A stretch of DNA of 64,000 nt from Gracilaria domingensis (lineage: Eukaryota > Rhodophyta > Florideophyceae > Gracilariales > Gracilariaceae). The position numbers and the translations under genes are program-made. Location: assembly GCA_022539475.1 (NCBI GenBank), contig VCMS01000162.1:1-64000 (forward strand), in the 5' to 3' direction. The notes under the pieces are model-generated. The model made no database searches. It was not told the origin of the DNA and saw nothing but the letters and a program-made list of their open reading frames with translations. The first letter of the stretch is position 1, and every line of letters begins with the position of its first letter. Below, one piece after another: positions 55,080-64,000 of the stretch.

Positions 55080-56069
55080 TCATTGCAGATTCAAGTGTCG
55101 AAAGTTGTCCAATGTTTTGATAGCACGCGGTGGCCATTTGCGCTTCTCAGCAAGGAAAGACTGGCTTTCAAACAGCCGTGGGCGATCCACAGCGCTCCAA
55201 TCTGCCTCAGGTGCGGCAATATCGCCGCGGTCGTAATAGATAAGAGCCGAAGCAGCGTGAACGTCACTCACGTCCGAAAATTTAGCCACCACACGCTTTA
55301 GAATAGCAAGTGCTTCAAAACTTTTGTTTCTCTAGAACAAAACTAGTGCATACCGTATCCAAAACGGCTGGAAATCATTCGACTTCAATGCCTTCTGATA
55401 ATCGCGAATCGCATTATCCCACTTGCCCAATACTTCATAGACACTGACACGGTTTGATAGTATTGTCTGATCATCCCCCCTAAGGCAGTACGCATCATTC
55501 AAATCCGCCAGGGCATCCTCAGTGCGCCCCAGAGCTAACGGCGTCGCGCCGCGATTCACATATAGCACCCAAGTGTCACCATCCAAAGGGGCGAGTTTCA
55601 AAGCCTCACCATAATCGCGTTCTGCCTCCGTGAACTTACCCCCAGCGACTAAAATATTCGCACGGTTTGATAAGGCCGGCGCAAAGGTGGCCACCTCTCC
55701 AACGAGTCTGTTATACATCCCCAGAGCCCCATCAAAATCACCCTGCGCCGCGGCCCGTCTCGCCGACGAAAATAATTGCGACTTCTTCCCAGTCAAAAGA
55801 GTATTCCGTCTTGACATCTCGCGCAAATCCCGTTCTGTACGCTCCTGCTGCGGTTCAGCCACCATCTCTTGCGCGCGCACCTGTGCCATAAGAAGAGAAG
55901 TATTCAACGCTAGCACCAGCGCCGCCGCCGCAACAGATTGTCCCAACCGCAGCGAGCATCGCGGCACGTAAGCAACTTGCGTCACAGGCGTCAATGCGCG
56001 ACGCGTGCGTCTCTTAGGCAGCGCGACTGGCACGCAGAACGCCGCTTGTGCACAGCGACCAGAAACCAT
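55080..56069 (-). pseudogene. Plastid (thylakoid-lumen type) TPR protein gene, one nonsense codon
   Basis: A single phase runs from ATG at 56069 to TGA at 55080, interrupted only by TAG at 55332-55334 (YALVLF-stop-RNKSFEAL). The N-terminus is Arg/Ala/Thr-rich without acids, followed by a hydrophobic stretch and an Ala-Gln-Ala-type site (VAAAALVLALN, AQVRAQE), which resembles a bipartite plastid-lumen targeting peptide. From about residue 100, four TPR-like repeats are visible (GDFDGALGMYNRLV, GKFTEAERDYGEAL, GRTEDALADLNDAY, GKWDNAIRDYQKAL). The C-terminal ~85 residues after the stop remain well preserved (LIYYDRGDIAAPEA), so inactivation, if real, is recent. CAG-to-TAG would explain it. Confidence 0.75.
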
Positions 56070-56171
56070 TACGACGATTGACGTGGAAGGACAGGTCTAA
56101 GCCAGTATTGTCGGTGCATACTCCTCCGCGCAGTCGACAGTGGGCGTTGAGACGGTTGGCGGCCATGCACG

Positions 56172-56730
56172 TTGAAAACGCCATTTTGGTGATGGCGTCG
56201 GCGGTTACAGCCAAAGCGGGCAAAAACAATAAAAATAAAGTTTGCTCTCGTAGAGTACCAGTCCAATCGGACGAAGAAGCACTAGCCAAATATAAACTTA
56301 CGTAGATAGAGTGCGGCAGAAGCCAAACAACACAAGCATGAACACAAGAACAGAAGAGGGTACCAAACGATAGACGAAAAGGAAAGCAAGAACAAACAAA
56401 GATGATACATGTAATAAGATATAAATAGAAATTTGTCACAACTAGGCAATGAAAATAAAGACTTGTGCTCTAAAAGATGGTATTTTTCTTCTTTCCAAGT
56501 TTTGCACGATGACGGCGGCTCCTGTAGTGGACGCGCAGATCGTGAGCTTTAGACAACCCGATGTCGCAAGCCTTGCATTGAATGCCCAGCTCAATGTACT
56601 TTTCACGGCGGAAAGCTCTGCGGTGGCGACGGCCGGCTTGATGGACGTCAAACTGACGCTGGCTCTGGACCTTGATGTCACAGAAACGAAAGCGTTTAAA
56701 GATTCGCTTACGCGGCGGAGGGTTACGAGG
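56172..56730 (-). repeat. Second, inverted copy of the zinc-finger repeat
   Basis: Matches 48600-49136 in reverse orientation. The minus-strand frames recover a CDIKVQSQ-like first finger and CKACDIGLSKAHDLRVHY as the second. The N-terminal part is missing because the left end of the duplicated Plavaka block begins at 56741. Confidence 0.75.
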
Positions 56731-57236
56731 GCGCTTCTCGTCTGTCTCTTGCAGATGCTAGTTTTTGGCGAGGGTCGTCCAGAAAGTGGCAAGGGTCGTC
56801 CAGTAAATTTTTTGAAAAAATATCGAGATCAATTATTTCAAAATTTGAAGATAATTGCTTGGGTCGTCCAGAATCGCTGTGCAGTAAATACTGGTGGGTT
56901 TTCCACTCGTGCTAGTTCTTTAGTCGAGGGCTACCTGAACGGTATTTCGCGAAGTCTAGGTTCAGTTTCCATTAAGGTGCACATTACACGATACCTTCTG
57001 CGGAATGATACCCTGCAACGCATGGAATACTGTTGCTAGTACAGATGATGTCCATTATGAAATCATACCGTTTTATTCGTATCTATTCTTCTATCGACCG
57101 TTTTTGCTAACCACTACTTCACTATATTACATATACCATTTCCCCATGATGAAGCGGGTGTAGGCGCAATCTGCGGCAGATGCCGCAGAGGGCACCTCCA
57201 CCATAGTGCGGTATCGGTAGAACAAATACGCACCTC

Positions 57237-58148
57237 GAGAGGATGAGGCGCGAAGCGCCTCATCCTCTCCGTTCCTCATGTAGGGAACCATGCCTAGATG
57301 CATGGTTCCCTACTTGAGGAACCTGCACCTGCAACTCGTGAGCTACGTCCGCATCAAAATCCGTTTACCTCTATACGCAAGCAGAAAGTATTCATAAGTT
57401 AGTCAAAGATCCGTTGGATGCATTTGAAATGCGATGGAACGTACCATTGATGAAACAGAACAGAAACGTTGCGCTAGAAAAGTCGAAGGACCTAGTAACT
57501 CGCAAAAGGAAGAAGAAGAAGGAAAGGGATCGGTTAGATTACCAGCCCACCATCATCTTAAAGCGCGAAAGGTGTCGAAGCGAGAACTCACAAGCAAGGA
57601 CACCAAGAATGCCCATGCAGCAAACATACCGCAAGATGCGATAAACGAGAAAGCAGCCTATGTCCCAACCAAGTACCAGAATCGTCTATCCCGAACAGTC
57701 AGAGATCCAAGATCGCCAAGAAACCAACTTGGTTTGTTGCGCTATAGGCTCTAGCTTCTCGCGTCTTGCGCTACTTTTGAAAAGTAGCGCAAGAGGCGAA
57801 ACTAGAGCCTATGGCGCAACGAAATGAACCATTGGTCGCGTACTTACAGTCGTCGCTTTGGGTTACCAGGTTCCCGTTTTCACCCTTCAACTCGTTCTAT
57901 ATCTTGAGCGAATAGAAGAAGTTGAGGGTGATTAGCTTATTTCCTGCCGTTTGCATGTCGCAGAGCGCGAAGAAACGTGGTCAGGATTGGTTAGTTTAGA
58001 GCAAAGATACGTGGAGAGATATGGAAGAACGTACGAATAGACTGCACGGAATACATCCGTGAGATACGGATGACTCCGTCCTTCTTTTTTCCGCCCTCTA
58101 CTTTAAGGAGCCTCCATAAAGTAGAGGGAGGAAAAAAGAAGGACGGAG
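57237..58148. repeat. Four long hairpins in copy 3 leader
   Basis: Stem-loops lie at 57237-57269, 57272-57321, 57739-57817 and 58074-58148, the counterparts of those in copy 2. The first is perfect here (gcgcgaagcgc centre), whereas copy 2 has one mismatch. The last pairs 31 of 32 positions. Confidence 0.85.
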
Positions 58149-58421
58149 CGGAGTATAACGCGAGGATGTGGATGGCACGGATCACGACGGTGACGGAAGG
58201 TCGGACGTCGGAGGCGCGGCGGCGGCGGCGGAAGGAAGAGATTTATTTCTCTGTGCGAGATTGGACAGGTGTACAGCTTACAACGTTGGAAAACCACAGG
58301 TTTATAACCAGTGGTAGATATTACGAGAAGTACACCCTTGTGTTGAGGTCGACGTGTACCTACGTTCCTTTTTGAACGAAAGCACGTGATTTAAACTCAA
58401 AATATATTCTCCGTTCTCAGC

Positions 58422-60480
58422 ATGACGTCGATCTTGACTGTCGCTCGACCTCCTTCTCCCTTCGGACGACCTTCCCTTGAAGTCTTTGTCGTCGTTTCTC
58501 GTTCATTTCTTCTTCCCATGGTCTACTACTGTACACATAAGAAGCGTGTGTGCCCCTTCGTTACTCGCCGAGGAGTCTTATCTCTTCAACAGCATGTCAA
58601 CCATTGCCCGTTTCGTCTGAAAGCAGCGCTGGAAGACGACAATAGGCGGCCCATTCGGAGAAGCAAGCGTCTCAAGCTTTCCGCGTACGCGGCCGCATCT
58701 TCCGAAACGGTCACTGCCCCTTTTCGCCTTCCCGAGCCTCCGGTGTCCGAGGAAATCGTTGACCACACTCCGTGCGCCCCTCCCATTCCGGAAAATACGC
58801 ATTGTGTTTCTCCTTCCCCGGGTCCCGCGTCATTAGAGCGAGAACACGGAAGCAGTTCCCGCCCAGTGCCTTCTGAGGAGGCCCTCGGTGATTTGCATAT
58901 GGATTATCTCACGGTTTGTCTGGCTTCAGTAGCTTCCAACCTTGGTCATCGTGAGGCAGACGAGCTAATTGGGCTACTTCGGGACCCGCGATTCTCGCAA
59001 AAGCGATTCAACGAGACCATAACAAGTTCCAAGCGCTGTACAGAACTGAAGAACGCCATTTTCGAACGATACGCTTCAAAGGACGGTTTCAATCGAAGAA
59101 CTGTCTCGCCAGAAGGATGTAAGTTCAGCGCCACCCTCTACACGAGAGATCCCGTTCAGACACTTGTGAAACAGCTCCAGTTGGCTAACAACGAAAAAAC
59201 ATTCTTCCACCCTATACCTCAGACCCACTCCACGAAAATATCTCACCCCATGTCCGGCTCTATCGCAAGAGACGCCACCTCAAAACTTAAGGAAATGGTC
59301 ATGGGCTCGTTGGATAGTAGAATAGTGTGGTACTCCCAAGAAATAAGTTACAGTGAATCTTTCGTAGGTCTTCTGCAGGTATACACCGATAAGTCTTCAA
59401 CAACTCTAAAGCAAACATCGGTTACCGCCTATCCTCTTCACCTCATATTTCTCAACTTCTCGGACGAGCTTCGCCGTGAGTGCATCCGTGATGACCTCAC
59501 AGTAGTGGCATACTTCCCTACCACACTGATCGAGGTTTCCGCATCTGAAGCAGACGCAATGCCATTCGTTTCTAGCAAGTCTCTACGCGAGTCCAGGATG
59601 CAAATCCTTCAAGAATCTCTTCGTCAAGTCCTGGTGCCAATTCTAAATCTCACGCAGAAAGTTTTCAGTTCATCGGCGAAGACCAACTAAGTCGAGTGTG
59701 CCATCCTCTGCAAGTTTTCGTGCGGATACTTTTGAGGCTAAAGACATTCTGTTAACTCTTCATGGGACCAAAACGGGGAGCTCCGGTCATAGATTCGAGG
59801 CCCCTCCCTCATCTTTATGCAGTAGTATTCTTACTTCATTCACTGGACCCTCTCAAGACCAAACCAAAAGCGTTAGAGATACATACTCAGTTATTCTAGA
59901 ATATGCAAAGAAAGACGAGGCAGGAAGAAGTATATGTCTTGCGAGGGAGAGTATATCTCAGGCGGTACTCTCAAGCGTTCTGATTACATATCTCTTATTC
60001 CGTCGTTCATCGAAACCCCCTTGACGGTAGGATTGATCCAGAGGTTGTTTCCATGCAGTCTGTTGGGAACAAGGAGAGCTCTCTTCGAACAGTTACGCAA
60101 CTTGCATCCAGACAAATTGAAGCTGATTAATACTCCAGAAATCGAAAACCTCTAGTCAGAGACGCTACTCACTGCAATAGAATCATCCACGTCACGTTTA
60201 TTTCGAACGATACGTACTCAAATCAGCAACTTTACAAACGCAAATCTATCCCCAATGCAATGCAACTTTTTTGCCAAAGGTTTACATATAGATTTGTTCA
60301 CGTCGAAGAAAGGCAGGTCACTGAATGGAACCTTCACAAAGGCCGATCTCCTTTGAATGATGGAGGCCAAAGCATACAAAAACCTTGACATGGTTTTCCT
60401 TTCGTAAAGGAATTCTTTGAAATCTGATAGGGATCGCAGGACAGGGCTTCAATCAAAACAGTTTTCTCTCAGTACTCGGG
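58422..60480 (+). pseudogene. Plavaka-like transposase, copy 3
   Basis: The ORF 58422-59690 (422 residues) carries the CCHC finger (Cys37, Cys44, His58, Cys62), a Ser/Pro linker, a helical region (LTVCLASVASNLGHREADEL), and the start of the catalytic core with Asp323 in LLQVYTDKSS and AYPLHLIFLNFSDEL. A T4 instead of T5 run near 59663 shifts the frame; the rest (CHPLQ..., FEAKDIL) continues in other frames to about 60480. Plavaka transposases are CACTA-superfamily DDE enzymes. Without the C-terminal acidic residue this copy cannot be active. Confidence 0.72.
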
Positions 60481-60640
60481 CGTCGCTTGGACGTGTTATA
60501 GGTGCAATCGTGGCGCATGATGTAATGAAAACTCTATTTCGTCCCTTCGGTGGCAGATTGAAGCCTTTAACGCTCCTCGACAAAGTCGTGGAAAGGAATT
60601 CATAGCTCTAGAACTGGGAGTCTGAGGTTCTATCTCGACT

Positions 60641-61780
60641 CTCAACAGAAGAAAAACTAACACCATTGGCAGCCTTTTACGGCATCTCCGCAACACGTCG
60701 ATTAATGTCTTCTCTTGTATTGTTGGTGACAGGCCTTGTTAACGGAAGGTGAAGCGATACGATTTCAAAATCGGAACGATAATCATGTGCTACCAGCTCA
60801 AGCACACAGGGCTGAACGGTTTTCATGCCTACCATCTGTTTTGCTTTCCGCGACGACTCTCGTCGCCATTCTGTTTCATAGAGTTTTATACTGAATGAAT
60901 TTAGCATATAAGAGCTGCTACAAACCCCGTTCTCTAAACCTCTGAAAATAATGTAGTAGTTAGCCTATCAGGACTCCATTTAGTTATTTATGGTGTTTCG
61001 CAGAGAGCTCGCTCTATTACCCCTATAAATCCGGTATTATATGGTCGTTGGAGGCCTTCATCGCTGTTTGTCAGACCGTCACAACGAACAAATTAGATTC
61101 AGATATATAAATTGAACGCTAGAGCGGAAGCGCTCATGCTATTATATAATACCTTATCTTCATCATCGGTAGAATTTGTATCTTCACCGGAAAAAGTGGT
61201 GGCGAGTATTTAAGTAGCTACATACTGTCGTCACTCTGTTTTTTTATGCATCTCATCCCGGCGCATTACCACTTTTGTGCGTGAGGGTGTTGGCGCGCTT
61301 CGGTGGTACGTCTCTTCGCCACTTTGATCAGTTTAAATAGTGTAGTGTGTCAGAAACTACACAAATTGTAACAAGGTCGCGTATTGTGTTACTGGTTGAG
61401 CATCAATTGGATGAAAAAACTAGTTGATTTATCTCTAAAAGATCTGTACTGAGCTCGCAACAAAATCGTTGCAAGGAATGCAACCGATTGGGTTTTGGGA
61501 GGTATCAAAACGCTACAGAATGGCCTCAAAATGTTCCTTCTAGCAAAGGGTTTTGGTGGACGTAGATTTATGCGAACAATGGCAGCGCTCTCCATTCATG
61601 CGTTTTGAAGCGCTCCTAATACTCAAGATATACTCTAATTAATGTACAGCTTTTTGCCATCCCGCCAATCTACGTAGACAGCGGTGCCAACGTGTTCGCG
61701 GGCGGGTGCATGGTAATGAGTGCAAAAAGTGTTGAGGAAGGGGTTTTGGGAGGTCTCGGCATGGTGCGAAAATGTGACCA
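60641..61780. other. AT-rich non-coding part, second copy
   Basis: Counterpart of 25870-27000. This copy has fewer apparent one-base insertions. No gene is supported. Confidence 0.5.
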
Positions 61781-61784
61781 GAAC

Positions 61785-62222
61785 GTGCCCGCCGGCGTGG
61801 GGGGGATCGGTTGTGTTAGGGTGGCTACCCTAACACAACCGCACCCCCCCGTCCGCGGGCACGTTTTGGCCGGTTTTTTAAAAAATGTGCTTTTTTATGC
61901 CCGCGGGCGGGGGGGTCCGTTCGTGTTAGGGTAGCTACCCTAACACGAACGGACCCCCCCGCCCGCGGGCACGTTTTGGCCGATTTTTTCAAAAATGTGC
62001 GATTTCATGCCCGCGGGCGGGGGGGTCCGGTCGTGTTAGGGTACCTACCCTAACACGACCGACCCCCCCCGCCCGCGGGCTCGTTTTCGCCTCATTCTGG
62101 TAGCGTCCACAGACCTCCCAAAACACACACCGCACGCATATCCAGCCAAAACGTAACGTGCCCGCGGGCAGGGCGGTCGAGTTGTGTTAGGGTAGCGACC
62201 CTAACACAACTTGATCTCGCGC
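61785..62222. repeat. Array of four GC-rich palindromes, second copy
   Basis: Centres lie at 61824/25, 61934/35, 62044/45 and 62195/96. The perfect 72-bp palindrome is at 61899-61970. Unit-specific stem differences are the same as in the first copy. Confidence 0.93.
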
Positions 62223-64000
62223 GCTGCCAATACGACAGAATGACATTACGACATATCTGATGACACCCGCCTGCAACAACCCATCGCCAGCAAACCTCCG
62301 CGCCGCCCATGAAGCGCGCGGCGCCATTCCTGCAGGCGGTGCGTCGTTGCGCCGTAGAACTCGCGTCGCTGTCCTCTCGCGATGCTGGTCTCTGCGGCGT
62401 TCTTTATGAATTTAGTTTTGCTACCGCTCCCCAATAGCGCTGCCGTAGCTACCGCACTTTGATCGCGCCGCCGTAGGTACCGCATCTTGATCACGCTGCC
62501 GCAGCTACCGCACCTTGGTGGATCCACCTCCGCCGCCATTGCCGTGTTCTCTGCTCTTGGTCGTATACACCACGGCCGCCGTCGCTGCATGCTTCGCTTA
62601 CGATTGCGCTCATACCGCCGCCGTACCCGTGCGATTTGCATATGATCATGGTTTCACCGCCACTGTCGGCATATTCTTCGCCTTTATCGTCCCTCCTTGA
62701 CCGCCGTAGCCAGCCGCCTTCGTCACCGCGCTCTTTCTCGTCGCTGCGCTGCATGACGAGCCTCTCTGCCATCTCTCGGCTCTGCTACCGTCGCCGGGCT
62801 GCATGGATCAGCGCATCGACACCGTAAGATCCAGGCTTGTGCTAGAAGTGCAATCCGCGGCTTTGTGGATTTCGAGGGCTGCCACCCCTCCTTTTCTCGG
62901 CGCCGCAGCGCGGCCAACTTGCGCACTACTGGCTTGTCGCGCACCGCGCGCCGCTCGCGAGCTCAAGACCACCAGACACAAAGAGCCACGCGACGCGGCT
63001 GGGCGCGCGCGCCGGGGCAGACATCATCGCTGTCGCGCTGTTCGCCGGCCATTCGAACCACGCGCACTCATGGCCGCGCGCGGTGTGTCAACGCGACGAC
63101 AGAGGCGGTGTGCTGGTGACTAATCTTGCCAAGACCACGGCCGGCGGGCTGCGTGCCGCCTGCTATGACGCCGCTGTGCCACATCGAACCAGCTGCTGCC
63201 GTCTTCATGGTCTCAGTTCCCGATCTCGCCTCCGCCGCTGCACTCGCTATGGTCCCCGCGGTGATGCCCGCGTCCAAACTATTGCCCGTATGTCGCGCCG
63301 TCATGTCAGACGGCACGGAGCTATATCGCAAGCAACTGATGCGTCTGTCGCGCCGGCCGCCGCTGAATCTGTCGCGAACACCGCTGCTCTCCACAGTTGC
63401 TGACGTGTGGCAACCGGACTGTGGATGTTGCATCTTGGGCGCTTGGCGCGATGGGCGGCACGCAGGGCACCACCCTCAGAAATACCCTCTTGTTGCGCTT
63501 TGATTACATGTGTCAGGAACCTGCAGCCGCTCTCTCGCTGTTCAATGTGAAGTCCGTCGCCATCACAATTTTCGTCTCCAGGGCCGCCGCTGCAGGCTTA
63601 AACAATCGCGTGCTCTGCGTACTAGACTGAGGGTGCTGATAGCAGCGATGAGAATGACGCTGGAGACGTGCGGCAGGAGCAAATGAAAGGCGAGCGAGTG
63701 GTGCACCTGAAGGAACAAGTGGAGATGAAGACTGAGGCGGGGAGTGAGTTCGGCGCGGGGGAGGAGTACAACATGGGGGCTGGGTGGAACATTGTACGTC
63801 AGTGGCAGCTGCGCCGCTACAAGAACCTCGCTCGTGCATAATGTATCTGAAAGCATGTACATGGCCGCGCGCGGGGGCAGTCAAACGCTAACGTAGTGTC
63901 TGTGAATAACACAGCAACAATACAAACTGTTTAAGGGAGAGCAACGTCTGTAGACATGATGTAAATAGCCGCACACGCGTTTTTGTACACAGTTGGTTGG
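62223..64000. other. GC-rich block, second copy
   Basis: Nearly identical to 27451-29232, with only a few substitutions (for example at 63004 and 63286). No gene is claimed. Confidence 0.5.

Larger units (their letters stand above)
56741..60640 (+). mobile_element. Plavaka-like transposon, copy 3
   Basis: The most complete of the three copies. It has the left end with gggtcgtccag repeats (56772 onward), four hairpins, a 422-codon transposase N-terminal ORF and broken C-terminal frames. It inserted next to, and truncates, the inverted zinc-finger repeat. Confidence 0.7.
56741..64000 (+). repeat. Large duplicated block, second copy (runs off the end)
   Basis: Same content and order as 21927-29232. 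The offset changes from 34814 at the left to 34768 at the right because of small indels, mostly around the assembly gap of the first copy. The match is unbroken at position 64000, so the true right boundary is outside the window. Confidence 0.93.

Overview
The window looks like nuclear DNA of a photosynthetic eukaryote, most likely a florideophyte red alga. The reasons are intron-poor genes, a plastid-lumen-type TPR protein, a class II photolyase relative, a heme fatty-acid dioxygenase relative, and gene remnants separated by dense transposon-rich stretches. This placement is an inference. No rRNA or tRNA gene and no CRISPR array was seen.

Layout. 1-6.8 kb holds remnants of host genes (an NAD-binding reductase, a ribulose-phosphate 3-epimerase fragment, a heme dioxygenase, an unknown gene), a coiled-coil repeat-family ORF and a long inverted repeat. 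6.8-21.9 kb is an old copy of a Plavaka-like (CACTA superfamily) transposon. It is split at its transposase gene by a 9.2-kb hAT element with 30-bp inverted termini and a perfect 8-bp target duplication. The hAT carries its transposase, a mitochondrial bL28 ribosomal-protein fragment and a decayed polyubiquitin gene. The polyubiquitin is itself split by a 5'-truncated LINE flanked by a 13-bp target duplication, so four layers are nested. 21.9-29.2 kb is a second Plavaka-like copy plus a downstream GC-rich block with four long palindromes. The whole block recurs almost unchanged at 56.7-64.0 kb and runs off the window; the first block contains a 343-base assembly gap.

29.2-35.8 kb contains GC-rich sequence without a clear gene, a nearly full-length Notchless (NLE1) pseudogene and a second, 5'-truncated copy of the coiled-coil repeat family. 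35.8-41.8 kb is the most unusual part. It has a large RNase-H-fold, transposase-like protein (DUF6589/KDZ-like), then in the same frame a FEN/XPG-like nuclease with a C-terminal CXC zinc domain, and convergently a PCIF1-like adenine methyltransferase with an NPPF motif. These look like one mobile system, now carrying several in-frame stop codons.

43-51 kb holds a DUF3472 pseudogene with a TATA box, an intact 510-residue signal-peptide membrane protein, a small hypothetical gene, a zinc-finger repeat ORF and a photolyase pseudogene. 52.2-55.0 kb is an apparently intact pogo/Tigger-type transposon with TA target duplication and a full DD35D transposase. 55.1-56.7 kb holds a plastid TPR gene with one nonsense codon and an inverted second copy of the zinc-finger repeat, which is cut by the left end of the duplicated Plavaka block.

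A recurring theme is that otherwise readable genes are broken by single in-frame stops that C:G to T:A changes could have made. This points to methylation- or RIP-like decay of a repeat-rich compartment, or less likely to recoding.
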